Origin: Blastomussa wellsi
Taxonomy: Eukaryota; Cnidaria; Anthozoa; Scleractinia; Plerogyridae
Reading direction: 5' to 3'
DNA length: 64,000 nucleotides
Assembly: GCA_947652115.1 (NCBI GenBank)
Contig: OX393568.1
Location: forward strand, 24,845,963 to 24,909,962
Shown here: one piece after another, positions 23,786 through 43,571 of the stretch
Numbering within the stretch: the stretch's first letter is position 1
Layout of the letters: each line of letters opens with the position of its first letter
Notes under the pieces: generated by a model
What the model was told of the DNA's origin: nothing
The model's database searches: none
The model's input: only the letters and a program-made list of their open reading frames with translations
Translations under genes and position numbers: made by a program

Positions 23786-24475
23786 TATCTTTCTATGCTT
23801 CAAGTTGTGTTATATAACTGGTCCTCGTTCTCGTTCCCAGATAAAGTAGCTATGTCAAACATAGGCACGCAATGCATGCGAGAGTTATTTTTTTCATTTT
23901 CTGGTATGGGTATTTTTCTTTTGGTAAGCAAAACTAGCCCGTCCAAAACGAACGCTCAATAGCCAATTTAGTGTTGGGCCTTTTGCTGACGGCGTGTGCA
24001 TTTTAAGCAAATAACCGCAACGCAAAATACGTTTTGACTAGCGATTTCATTCACGACAAAACTTTCCTGTCGACCATGAATAATATATCTGTAAAACCTG
24101 CAGTAATCAGTTTAATCCATCACTTTTCTGCGCATGTTATTCCATTTTGATCAAACAATTTGACAATCTCGTCCCTAGAGCCCGCTTTTCTTTTGGTCAG
24201 CATCAAGAAGTCGGAATAAAATATAGGCAACATGTAATATTCATGAGCGAATAACAATCCTGTATTGTCGTTTCTCTTCTCAAGTATCGTCGAGGGGTTT
24301 TCAAATGGAAACTGACGAATCTGTAGAACAAAATGACAGACCATCTAGCGAAAGCGTGTGAAAAGAAATATTTATTTTGGCGAGCGAAACAAGCCGAGCG
24401 TTAAAATTTTGTTTCGCAAATTTCCCAATGGGGATTATGGAGAGCATGTTCGTAGGCTATAAGAATTGAAAACTG
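23786..24475. other. Intergenic sequence, nothing identified
   Basis: AT-rich sequence between the palindrome and the minisatellite. A short open frame on the minus strand (24344-24120) has no recognisable family and no splice or promoter context, so no gene is called. Confidence 0.4.
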
Positions 24476-25100
24476 TTCCTCCTTTTAAAGATTCCCGCTT
24501 TTAAAGATTCCCCGTTTTAAAGATTTCCTCTTTTAAAGAGTCCCCGTTTTAAAGATTCCCGCTTTTAAAGCTTCCCCGTTTTAAAGATTCCCCGTTTTAA
24601 AGATTCCCGCTTTTAAAGATTCCCCGTTTTAAAGATTCCCGCTTTTAAAGATTCTCCATTTTAAAGATTCCCTCTTTTAAAGATTCCTCGTTCCAAAGAT
24701 TCCAGCTTTTAAAGATTCTTCGTTTTAAAGATTCCCGCTTTTAAAGATTCCCCGTTTTAAAGATTCCCGCTTTTAAAGATTCCCGCTTTTAAAGATTCCT
24801 TATTTTAAAGATTCCTACTTTTAAAGATTTCCCGTTTTAAAGATTCTCCATTTTAAAGATTCCCTCTTTTAAAGATTCCTCGTTCCAAAGATTCCAGCTT
24901 TTAAAGATTCTTCGTTTTAAAGATTCCCGCTTTTAAAGATTCCTTATTTTAAAGATTCCTACTTTTAAAGACTCCCCGTTTTAAAGGTTCCCGCTTTTAA
25001 AGATTCCCCGTTTTAAAGATTCCCGCTTTCAAAGATTCCCCGTTTTAAAGATTCCCCAGCCCATTACCCATTCCCCGATTCCCCATTCCCTGTTTTAAAG
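24476..25100. repeat. Minisatellite of 16-17-bp units
   Basis: About 38 head-to-tail copies of TTTTAAAGATTCCCCG or its variant TTTTAAAGATTCCCGC, with decayed copies at both ends and a terminal run of CCCATTCCCCGATTCCCC. A longer block containing TTCCAAAGATTCCAGC occurs twice, about 200 bp apart, which indicates secondary duplication. There are no unique spacers, so it is not a CRISPR array. Confidence 0.95.
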
Positions 25101-25551
25101 ATAGCCCGAGAAACATCACTAAATTTGATAAATACAGGTCGCCTGAATAGAATTGAATAAAATTGAAATACATAAATTATGTGGAATTATGCAAATTCTT
25201 TACAAGTGGAATAGAAGTGCGAATCAACGTGAATATTTTGCAATGATATATTATTAATTCTTTGCTGCGCGTATATTCACACATTTTGATTAGAAATTTT
25301 AATTAATGCGCGATTTTATACATCCATGCGCACTTTAGATCACCTTCATTTTAAAATTTAGCAACCGTCTTTCAGTAACTAGTTTGCTCCTAGAGCTCGT
25401 CACTGAATCTCCTCTACAAAGTTATTCACTTGTTATGCATCTGAAACTTTGCTTGGCAGGTAAGCGGGATATTTGAGCATGTGGTTCTCTCAACTCTCTT
25501 TAAGTCCTGTTACCCAAGAATTATGTACATTCAGTTTGTCATATTTTTCAG

Positions 25552-26216
25552 AAGATTCTGGATGCAAGATTGACAAAGGCAATGCAATTACCAAGTTAAA
25601 GCATAAGGGCACAAATTAAAGGACTGATTGCAAAGGAAAACGCACGTCTTAAGGAGGTAACTTCAGTTAATTGTATAGCCATAAAACACTTACATTCCGA
25701 TTATTTTGTGAACATTACTTTTACGAGGCTAAAGTAAAGCGGTACCTGACTAGATAAAGCACCAGCAAACACTCGATGATCTTTTCTTAGCTATACATCA
25801 ATATTCAAACGGTAATGATTTGGTATTTGGTGAAAATCTTGAATTCGATGGAACCGGGAGATGCGTCTCAGGTCACACACTTGGCCTTTGAGTTCTCGGA
25901 ATAGTCAAAGAATAATTTGGATAGGCGCGACAACAGACCGAAAACAAAACCGTGAGAAAATGTTTGTATCGCATTTTTTTTCTTTGCAATTTTATTTTCT
26001 AACTTTGAGTAATTGTTCGTCATACTATGCGTCCTGACTTGAGAAATGTTTCAAACACTACAGATGGATACATGGCAAAAGAAAGACCAGAAAGATTAAG
26101 AAAACCTTCGAGTGTCATGGCATCCGAGTTGCAGTTTTTCATGCGTCAGATGTGGAACTGATTTTAAATCCTGACATCATCCCGATTCAGTGCATGAGCT
26201 GCTCACTCAGCTCACG
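25552..26216 (+). pseudogene. Unidentified broken gene fragment (two exon-like blocks)
   Basis: Block 1 (25552-25656) lies between a TTTTTCAG acceptor and a GTAACT donor and reads KILDARLTKAMQLPS, stop, SIRAQIKGLIAKENARLKE, so an internal TAA breaks an otherwise helical peptide. Block 2 begins after the acceptor at 26062-26063 and reads GYMAKERPERLRKPSSVMAS then ELQFFMRQMWN and a TGA at 26159-26161. The protein family is not recognised. It could be the remnant of a host gene or of a transposon gene, or block 1 could be a false exon. Confidence 0.3.
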
Positions 26217-27849
26217 GTAAGTAGCAACTCGTTCAAGTAAAAATTAAATCCTATAGCGCGTACACTCTTTTTACAAGAACGGCTAATTTTGGAGCTGAGG
26301 CTGAACGTTCTTATATTTTTTGCGATTTGAGGCTGAAAACGTTCTTAAGATGTTACATGGTATAGTATTTCAATAAATTACTGCGGACGTGACCAGCAGT
26401 GCTTCTCATTTTAATATACAGTGAGCAAAATAAAAAGGTTCTTAATAGAGTCTCAGCCTCGGGAATGTTCTTAATACGTTCTTAAAACTTTGATTAATTT
26501 CAGCCTCAACGTTCTTATAAAAAAGATTCTTATAAAAAGAGTGTATATTTTCCCGTGAAAGGAGTGAAATGATGCGAATTAGATGAAATTATTATTATTA
26601 GTGCTAATTTGACCAAACTAGGAACAAGTTCAGTTCATATTTTCAAGTTTCCGCAAAAGGAGAAAAATGAAATAACGTGAATTGTATGAAATGATTCATA
26701 TGAGAACTGTGGATGTTATTGGAGATTAAAACAAGCCTGAAAAATTTAGGGCGCCTACGGGATTCCAGCCCATTACCCACGCGAAATCGGTGCGATTCTC
26801 AAATAAAATAGTCAGGGCTCCTTCGGGCTTAGAACATGTGAGCTCCCTCAACACAGGTACAATGCTTTAAAGATACGATACAGAAAAATTCAGAGCTCCA
26901 ACGGGATTCAAACCCGTGACTCCGCGTTAGCGGTTCCATGCTCTGACAACGGGAAACCAATTCAGAGCTCCGACGGGATTCAAACCCGCGTCTCCTCGAT
27001 ATATTGGGATACGATACTCTAACATCGATAAAAAAACTCAGAGATTTCAACGGAATTGAAACTGCTTTAAGCGGATCGGCGAGAAAACGCAGAGTTCCAA
27101 CGGAAGTCAAACCGCAATCAATCAGCGTGAAAAATCAGAGTTCCAACGGGATTCCAACCCGTGACTCCGCTTTAGCGGTTCCATGCTCTAACAACGGCAA
27201 ACGAATTCAGAGCTCCGACGGGATTCAAACCCGTATCTCCTCGATATATAGGGATACAATGCTCTATAAAGATCGACGAGAAAGATCAAGAGCACCAACG
27301 GAATTCAAACCGCTCTAAGATCAGAGAGAAAAATCGGTCAGAGTTCCAACGGGATTCAAACCCGTGACTTCGCGTTAGCGGTTCCATGCTCTGACAATGG
27401 CAAAACAAATCAGAGCTCCGACGGAATTCAAACCCGTGTCTCCTCGATAGATAGGGAAACGATGCTCTATAAAGGTCGACGAGAAAAATCAGAGCTCCAA
27501 CGGGATTCAAACCCGTGACTTCGCGTTAGCGGTTCGATGCTCTAACAATTAAGCAGCTCAACCGGGATTCAAACCCGCGTCTCCTCGATAGATAGGGATA
27601 CGATACTATAAGATCGAGGAGCAAAATCAGAGCTCAAACGGAATTCAAACCGCTCTAAGATCGGCGAGAAAACTCAGAGTTTCAACGGGATTCAAACCCC
27701 TGACTCCGCATTGGCGGTACGATGCTCTAACAACGACAAGACAATTAACAGCTCCGACGGGATTCCAACCCGTGTCTCCTCGACGTATTGGGATACAATG
27801 CTCTATAAAGATCGACGAGAAAATCGGAGATCAAACGATATTCAAACCC

Positions 27850-28189
27850 CGGGGGTACTCCCGTATGAAAATGACGGGGGTGCTCGTCGGAAATTTTCGA
27901 AAACACCCCTAAAAGGTACCAGAATCTCATTTTGTGGGCGTGGCTCAGAGTAATTTTTACCCCTAAAAGGTACCATTTCTGAAGTAATAAATTAACTGGA
28001 TCTGGCAATTTTTATAGTGATAAACACGCTTTTATACGGAAGGCCCCTAAAAGGTACCACAACATCTTAAGCGGCGGTCATTTTAGATTTTTGCACCCTA
28101 AGCGGTACCAATTCACAAATTTTACCCCCTAAAAGGTACGACGAGCACCCCCGTCATTTTTATAGGGGAGTACCCCCCCCCCCCCCGGG
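27850..28189. mobile_element. MITE inserted in the satellite, with target duplication
   Basis: Terminal inverted repeats of about 40 bp: GGGGGTACTCCCGTATGAAA at 27851 mirrors ATAGGGGAGTACCCCC near 28161, and TGACGGGGGTGCTCGTCG mirrors CGACGAGCACCCCCGTCA. The interior holds five copies or variants of CCCCTAAAAGGTACCA. ATTCAAACCC flanks both ends (27840-27849 and 28190-28199), giving a 7-10-bp target duplication made of satellite sequence. There is no transposase. Confidence 0.85.
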
Positions 28190-29379
28190 ATTCAAACCCA
28201 TTTCAGATCGGCGAGAAAAGTCAGAGTTCCAACGGGATTCAAACCCGTGACTTCGTGTGTGCGATTCGATGCTCTAACAGAGGCAAGACAATTATCAGCT
28301 CCGACGGGATTCCAACCCGTGTCTCCTCGACATATAGGGATACAATGCTCTATAAAGATCGACGAGAAAATCGGAGCTCAAACGGTATTCAAACCCATCT
28401 AAGATCTGCGAGAAAAGTGACTGTTCCAACGGGATTCAAACCCGTGACTCCGCGTCAAGCGGTTCGATGCTCTGACAACGTCAAAACAATTCCGAGCTCC
28501 GACGGCATTCAAACCCGTGTCTCCTCGATATATACTTATTATAGGGATACAATGCTCTATAAACATCGACGAGAAAAATCGGAGCTCAAACGGTATTCAA
28601 ACCATCTAAGATCTGCGAGAAAAATCACAGTTCCAACGGGATTCAAACCCGTGACTCCGCGTTAGCGGTTCGAAAATCGGACAACGGCAAAACAATTCAG
28701 AGCTCCAACGGGATTCAAACCCGTGTCTCCTCGATATATTGGGATACCATACTCCAAGATCGACGAGAAAAATAAGAGCTCCAACGGAATTCAAACCGCT
28801 CTAAGAACGGTGAGAAAACTTATCGTTCCAAAGGGATTCAAACCCGTGACTCCGCGTCAAGCGGTTCGATGCTCTGACAACTTCAAAACAATTCCGAGCT
28901 CCGACGGCATTCAAACCCGTGTCTCCTCGATATATATACTTATTATAGGAATACAATGCTCTATAAACATCGACGAGAAAAATCGGAGCTCAAACGGTAT
29001 TCAAACCCATCTAAGATCTGCGAGAAAAATCACAGTTCCAACGGGATTCAAACCCGTGACTCCGCGTTAGCGGTTCGAAAATCGGACAACGGCAAAACAA
29101 TTCAGAGCTCCAACGGGATTCAAACCCGTGTCTCCTCGATATATTGGGATACCATACTCCAAGATCGACGAGAAAAATAAGAGCTCCAACGGAATTCAAA
29201 CCGCTCTAAGAACGGTGAGAAAACTTATCGTCGTTCCAACGGGATTCAAACCCGTGACTCCGCGTCAAGCGGTTCGTTGCTCTGACAACTTCAAAACACT
29301 TCAGAGCTCCGACGGGATTCAAACCCGTGTCTACTCGATATATAGGGATACGATGCTCTAAGATCGACGAGAAAAATCA

Positions 29380-29800
29380 ATTTGAAGTTATATTAATGTA
29401 ATCCCATGCTGGGTGGAAGGTTTCGTGCGTTCCACTTGGTGCTTGTCTACCTGCACGCTCCCGAGGTACGGTTGCAGCACTGTTGGGGCTAGGGACTATG
29501 CACCTGAATTGGAAACCCACCCTTTCTGCTATTGTACGTTGGTATCATGAGTACCATACGAGTCAACTCAGAAAATCATGTGATCTGAGAGGCAGAGAGG
29601 ACTAGTTCTTGTTCCTCATGAGGTGGTACTTCCCTCAGAACGCTTTCAGGCTCTAACACCCAGAGGACTGCCTGTATTCAAGTGGGGATTACACATTCCG
29701 AGACGACTAATGAAAAGCAAAGAATCCTTAATAAAAACAAGGCTTCCAAAATAATTCGCACCTGTAACCTCCACGGAAGTTGTGCAATTGTCTAAAATGG
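29380..29800. other. Unrelated 420-bp insertion in the satellite
   Basis: The satellite stops after GATCGACGAGAAAAATCA at 29379 and restarts with AAAAATCAGAGTTCCAACGG at about 29804. The sequence between shows no satellite motif and no coding similarity. AAAAATCA at both edges could be a target duplication or just satellite sequence. Origin unknown. Confidence 0.6.
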
Positions 29801-31425
29801 GCCAGAAAAATCAGAGTTCCAACGGGATTCAAACCCGTGACTCCGCTTTAGCGGTTCCATGCTCTGACAACGGCAAACGAATTCAGAGCTCTGACGGAAT
29901 TCAAACCCGTATCTCCTCGATATATAGGGATACAATGCTCTATAAAGATCGACGAGAAAAATCAGAGCTCCCATGGAATTCAAACCGCTCTAAGATAAGC
30001 GAGAAAGTCAGTCAGAGTTCCGACGGGATTCAAACCCGTGACTCCGCTTTAGCGGTTCCATGCTCTGACAATGGTAAAACGATTCAGAGCTCCGACGGGA
30101 TTCAAACCCGCGTCTCCTCGATATATAGGGATACAATGCTGTACAAAGATCGACGAGAAAAATCGAAGCTCAAACGGTATTCAAACCCATCTAATATCGG
30201 CGAGACAAATCAGAGTTCCAACGGGATTCAAAGCCCGTGACTCCGCGCTAGCGGTTCGATGCTCAGTCTGACAACGGCAAAACAATTCAGAGCTCCGACT
30301 GGATTCAAACCCGTGTCTCCTCGAAATATAGGGATACAATGCTCTATAAAGATCGACGAGAAAAATCAGAGCTCCAACGGAATTTAAGCCACTCTAAAAT
30401 CGGAGTTCCAACGGGATTCAAACTCGTGACTCCGCGTCAAGCGGTTCGATGCTCTGACAACGTCAAAACAATTCCGAGCTCCGACGGCATTCAAACCCGT
30501 GTCTCCTCGATATATACTTATTATAGGGATACAATGCTCTATAAAGATCGACGAGAAAAATCGGAGCTCAAACGGTATTCAAACCCATCTAAGATCTGCG
30601 AGAAAAATCACAGTTCCAACGGGATTCAAACCCGTGACTCCGCGTTAGCGTTCGAAAATCGGACAAGGGCAAAACAATTCAGAGCTCCAACGGGATTCAA
30701 ACTCGTGTCTCCTCGATATGTACTTATTATAGGGATACACTGCTCTATAAAGATCGACGAGAAATATCTGAGCTCAAACGGTATTCAAACCCATCGACGA
30801 TCTGCGAGAAAAATCACCGTTCCAACGGGATTCAAACCTGTGACTTCGCGGCAAAACAATTCAGAGCTCCGACGGGATCCAAACCCGTGTCTCCTCGATA
30901 TATTGGTATACCATACTCCAAGATCGACGAGAAAAATAAGAGCTCCAACGGAATTCAAACCGCTCTAAGAACGGTGAGAAAACTTATCGTCGTTCCAACG
31001 GGATTCAAACCCGTGACTCCGCGTCAAGCGGTTCGTTGCTCTGACAACGTCAAAACAATTCATAGCTCCGACGGGATTCCAACCCGTGTCTCCTCGATTT
31101 ATACTTATTGTAAGGATACAATGCTCTATAAAGATCGACGAGAAAAATCGGAGCTCAAACGGTATTCAAACCCGTGTCTCCGCCCTAGCGGTTCGATGCT
31201 CTGTACAACGGCAAAACATTTCAGAGCTCCGACGGGATTCAAACCCGTGTCCCCTCGATAGATAGGGTAACGATGCTCTAAGATCGACGAGCAACTGAAT
31301 CAGAGCTCCAACGCGATAGCTCTCCAACGTGAATCCCGTGACTCTGCATTAGCGGTGTGATGCTCTAAGTTCGGTGAAAAAAAGTCATAGCTCCAACGGG
31401 ATTCAAACCCGTGCCTTCCCGGTAA

Positions 31426-33848
31426 CGTTTGCAAAAAAAACGTTCAAGCTGTTTAAGCTAAGCATTCAACGTATACTGGTTGCTGCGATGATCACTCACT
31501 TGTTGATATGTAGATCCTCAGTTCAAACATATGAAATTTCATGTATTCACAATATTCTCCAATTTGAGCCATTAGGGATATCGTCTTGAAACCTTTTCAT
31601 TTTTGAAAACAAAAATTAACAATTAACATTTACAGATATTCCTCATTTTATTTCAACAATTATTCCTTGCAGCCGTGATTTCTGGAAATGAGAGCATCAT
31701 CCATTATAAACAATCTCATATCCCATGAGCGCTTGTAGAATATTTTTTTGTTGCTAATGCATCAGTTATGATTCACATTAGACAGGAAGAAGACCGCGCG
31801 CGGTGTGAACGTCTCAACCCTCCTACGTGGGGGGGGGGGGGGGAGAGGAGTGGGGAATCAGTGAAAAATGAGGATGCAGGCTAAAGGTGACTCAATCAAT
31901 CAATCAACTTTATTTAAAACACAGTAAATGGCTCAGCAAGCTGGTTTGTATGTACTGCGCAGGTAATGATTGGCTATAAGACTGACATGGTTGTGTAAGA
32001 TTGTGTTGGGACTTGGTAGGTTAGAGGGCGAAATCGATAATACTGCGTAGATATATAATGGACATGTATAAATTCACTCTAGCTGAAAGTCAATTGAAAG
32101 GCAGGTCCGTTTTTATGGTTATGTATTTCTAAGTAATGTCATGTAAAACTATAAGGCAATATATGTATTATAGGTGAGGCCACGACTTATGTATGATAGG
32201 TCCATTGAGTAGGTCCATGTATGGTTATATATTTTTATCGGTAAGACCATGTAAGGCTATAGGGCAATATGTATTACTGTAGGTAAGACTCTGTAAAATA
32301 TGTAGATCCATGTATGACTATAAGACGATAGTGTATGGCTATGCATAACAAAGTAATACCATGTATGGCTATAGGGCAATATTTATCACCGTAGGCATGG
32401 TAATGTATTTCACTGTTATGTTCGGCTTTGTGTTCATGTACCACTGTAAGGTTATGGTTAGCATGTAGGTCTATGTTTGGTATAGTGGTTGTTTGATCCT
32501 TGCCTTCCAGATGTTCCATTTTCTCTTTCTTTCTATTTTCGTTCTCATTTGTTTTTATGATAACTGTAGAAATGAACGAACTTTGGACATATTCGGCAGC
32601 CTCTATACGTAGATTGTCAAAACATCCTCGCAAGTTCGGAAATTGTCAGAACCATCTTCGGAAATTCGGGCACTCTGAAGAGAGAAATTCAATGCATTTG
32701 TTCTCCGAAAAAGTTGCTATGCCTATGGTCACTGTAGAAATGGCGCTCAAAACTTTGTACACCTTAGCCTCGTGTAGGTGTTTATAAACAAATTATATTT
32801 TTCGTGAATAGGGGGAGGCTTAGGATGTATAAGTATGACGTCATTAAAGCGACAAAGGAATAACGCCCTTGTAACGCTCCGGACAACACGTTAGTTTGAT
32901 TCGAATCCTTTAAACCATGTGCAAACGCATTGTGGGACTGGCAAGGTGTCACATGCTTAAGGTTCTACTTCCGTGTTTCGTGAACTCTGGTAAGGTTCTA
33001 CTTTCGTTGTTCCTCCATTTCCGGTCTTTCGCGGCAACCTTGAAATCAGTCGTCGTATCATTTTCTACCTTCGAAATGTTGTAACATGATACTTTGTTTT
33101 TCCACATCTCTGATTTTCAACACAAAGCGTCATATTTTGTGATTTATTAAGCACCAAAGTATTTTATTGAAAGACAATAAGCGGATCAAATTGAAAAAAT
33201 ATATCTTTCGAAAGGGTTTTTAAAACGTAGAACGAAATTTGTGCCGAAAATCCTGATGAAAGATTTTGCATATTTAATTACGAACGGTTCGTGTTACCAG
33301 AGCTGGTACGTCTGCGATGAAAGCTGTTTCTCCGGAATTACTATACCCTGCGTTCTTGAGTATGTGGCCTCCTTTACTTCAAATTTTTAAATGCCGTATG
33401 ACATCTACTATGCTGAAGCAAAGTCTCTGATCATGTCTGATCCCTCAGCTCTACTGATTTCAAACAACTCATCTCCGAGAAGCTGTGCACATCCGCAACT
33501 TCAATTGTAACCAAAAGTCAGTCAGAAACATTTTAAAATTCAACATGGCTCTTATTCACAACTTACCGCGATCAAAAAAGAATCCCTTAACCCAAAGCCG
33601 CCAAAACAGACTGCTCGCAGCATGTAAAACTTCACATCCTCGTACCTTCTTCACCACCATGAAAATTTCCGAACAGTTTTCCGCTTAAAACCCACACCCA
33701 ACGTTCTACGCCAGAGCTACATAAACACCGAGCGCTGGAAACATCATGCCAACGCCGCCCAATAAAAAAATTGGAAATCAAATATATCAATATTTTGTAC
33801 TTATTGCGGACATACTTTTTTAGAACCACTTGAGGGCCTGGACCCGAA
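31426..33848. other. Intergenic flank upstream of SEC61A
   Basis: No gene identified. It contains a poly-G run at 31829-31844, a run TCAATCAATCAATCAACTTT near 31893, and a degenerate tandem stretch (about 32100-32480) built from GTATGGCTATAGGGCAATAT-like words. The short open frames at 32274-32787 and 33485-33829 overlap on both strands and resemble no family. Confidence 0.4.
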
Positions 33849-33856
33849 TGACGTGA
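33849..33856 (+). promoter_or_regulatory. UPRE-like TGACGTGA motif upstream of SEC61A
   Basis: TGACGTGA lies 127-134 bp before the SEC61A start codon, with a second ACGTGTGG-like core at about 33871. TGACGTG is the core bound by ATF6/XBP1 in the unfolded-protein response, and SEC61 genes are known targets of that response. That it is used here is inference. Confidence 0.4.
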
Positions 33857-33982
33857 AGAGGCTGCGCGTTACGTGTGGTGTTCTCTTCTTCTTTGGCTGT
33901 GGCCATTGTCTGACCACAGTTGAATTTTGTATTTCGTTTCGTAAAGGCCTCTAATTTCTGGCTATCAAAAAAAAAATTAAAA

Positions 33983-41660
<7,678 letters not shown>

Positions 41661-43104
41661 GCAAACCATCAAACACTGACAGTATCATTAACCTTCAAAT
41701 AAATTCCACTTCTGTACTAAACCTGGAAGCAAAGAGAGTGAAAAAATGTTACACTGCCTTAATGTCAGCTCTATTTGCCAATCAGAAAAGACACGTTCAG
41801 TTAATTTGTTCGTCAAGAAGCTGTTAGACAACTTTGAAAAACAGCAGTAGTAGTAGTATCAGCAACAACAACAACAACAGCAGCAACAAGAACAGCAACA
41901 AATAAATAAATACAAGAAAAATCTAATATCTGTTTTTTCTGTCTATGCTCAAGATCTCTTTTGTCGTTTTAAAGATTTCTCTGGTAAATTAATTAAAACT
42001 TATTTTATTCCCACTCATGTTAATCGTTCAAGCCACTGTCAGTTCAAGTGGCCCTAGGTTTAGTAAGTTATTGTTAATGTTCAAACCAAGCTCAAAGGAA
42101 TCATTTATTTTATTTTAATTATTTGCAAAGGTTTAAAATTGCCATTAGCTAATAATTACCCTTGATAGGGCAGCTCCTCTGTGCAAAGAAATGCTTTTCT
42201 TTGAGCTAGGCTTCTTGTCGTTCGATGAATAATGTCTTAGTCCACTGAGATTCTATATCTCAATTTTAACAGTGAATGTCCTTGTACATACGTTGTATGT
42301 AGGTCACTGCTCTACTTCAGTCAAGGCAACAAGCATAAGTTTATGGGGACATTGTATTGGATTGCCAAGAATGTCACTTGTTTCCCAATAGCTGGCAAGC
42401 AGGCCCTCCGTGGGAAACGAAGGAGAGAAGGAAACTTCTCTCAAATCTCTTTACGGTGGCCAATTCCTATTATCCACCCAGTTGATAAAACCAAATTATA
42501 TTGTTATACTTCCCACCGACGCAGTGCCACAGTTTCTTTAGAAACTTACTCCCTCCCCTTAAGAGGGCTTGCTTGCAAGTTAATTTCCCATCTGCTTTAG
42601 TCATTTGCTTTATCTGCTTTCAAGATGGACTCCAGTGTAAGGTGTAAAGTGGGAACCACAATACCGGGCCCTGAAAGTCTGCTTTAGATCGAGGGTGCTG
42701 ACTGTGTTGTGCCATCAGGTGCAGTGTTTACCCCATCGTTCTTATAGTTACTGTAATTTGAGTTTCATGTATTGAGACTTTGGTGGATAAAAATACTTCT
42801 GAAGTGAAAAGTTGTATCGACAGTTCAGTTTACAGATAAATAAATAAAGTGTTGTGTGTAAGCCCAGACGTTGTTCAGATGTTCTATATTTTAGATTGTG
42901 AACAGGTTCGCGTTCGGCGCGGGAGCGGTGTGGCCGCGAGAATAATGACCTAAGAAAAATTAGACTAGAATAATGACCCTATGTTTCATTTGTAGCTGTG
43001 TCGTTACTCTGGAAGTCTGCTTTTCGCTCTGTTTATCCTGCTTGGCTGGTTAAAAAAATGTTTCAGTGTCAGACTCTTAGACATGTATTGACTGGCATTG
43101 CACA
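41661..43104 (+). other. SEC61A 3' UTR and flank
   Basis: Non-coding. Polyadenylation-like AATAAA motifs occur near 41900 and 42840, the second being followed by AAAGTGTTGTGTG, a GU-rich downstream element. The 3' UTR therefore probably ends at about 42860. A CAA/CAG-rich simple stretch lies at 41843-41900. Confidence 0.45.
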
Positions 43105-43300
43105 GGAAGACCGGAATACCAGAACACCACAAAACATGGAACACCGGAACAACCCGGAACAATTGGAACACCAGAAATACCATAAAATGCCAATAATTTT
43201 TTAAAAAAACAGATACATAAAAAATAAAATTTTGGTGTTCCAGTGTTCCTGGTTTTGGGGTGGTCCTTTATTCCGGTGTTACAGCGTTCCTGATTTTAGT
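43105..43300. repeat. Inverted, GGAACACC-rich repeat
   Basis: Many copies of GGAACACC/GGAATACC in the left half (43110-43180) face the complementary GGTGTTCC words in the right half (43232-43295). The interior is AT-rich. Probably a foldback element or an expanded simple repeat. Confidence 0.5.
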
Positions 43301-43391
43301 ACATGCCGGTCTAAACAAGTACGTCAGCAGAATATAACACGGTTGTCACGTTTTAGTTTCGTGCTTACGTTTAAGAAATATTTTATAAAAG

Positions 43392-43571
43392 CAATGGAGG
43401 ACATTTTCCGTGTTTATATAGCCTCATCTAAAAACTCGGGGGGTTTGGGAGAATTCTCGACAGTTATGCAAACCGGAAACGGAGTCGAGGGTTTGCATAA
43501 CTATCTAGAATTGTCCCAAACCCCTTCGTGTTTTAATAGATGAAGCTATGTAAAAATATCCTCTATTGCTA
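43392..43571. mobile_element. Foldback/MITE with about 85-bp inverted repeats
   Basis: AGCAATGGAGGACATTTTCC at 43391 is mirrored by ATATCCTCTATTGCT ending at 43571. GGGTTTGGGAGAATTCTCGA mirrors TCTAGAATTGTCCCAAACCC, and ATAGCCTCATCTAAAA mirrors TTAATAGATGAAGCTAT. The loop lies around 43480. It sits between SEC61A and SEC24. Confidence 0.75.

Larger units (their letters stand above)
26885..31425. repeat. Satellite array of tRNA T-arm-like units, period about 200 bp
   Basis: Three alternating blocks recur: one with CCGTGACTCCGCGTTAGCGG and CGATGCTCTGACAACG (about 72 bp), one with CCGTGTCTCCTCGATATATA and ATGCTCTATAAAGATCGACG (about 80 bp), and a shorter one with ACGGAATTCAAACCGCTCTA (about 45 bp). 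Read on the minus strand, the first two end in ACGGGTTTGAATCCCGT, a perfect tRNA T-stem and loop (B-box-like GGTTTGAATCC), and carry AGAGCAT, which recalls the D-arm of a tRNA. The three make a unit of about 200 bp, with a 405-bp two-unit repeat near 28606-29199. Two unrelated insertions interrupt it. The many open frames across it are by-products. Confidence 0.9.

Noticed and set aside
24476..25100. CRISPR array
   Set aside because: The units are contiguous with no unique spacers, and the window is from an animal nuclear genome.
27004..31261. Long open frames with SSNGIQTRDSALAV-like repeats on both strands as a repetitive protein
   Set aside because: They are translations of tRNA T-arm-like DNA. 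Frames are open on both strands, codon pattern follows the DNA repeat, and there is no start, promoter or splice context.
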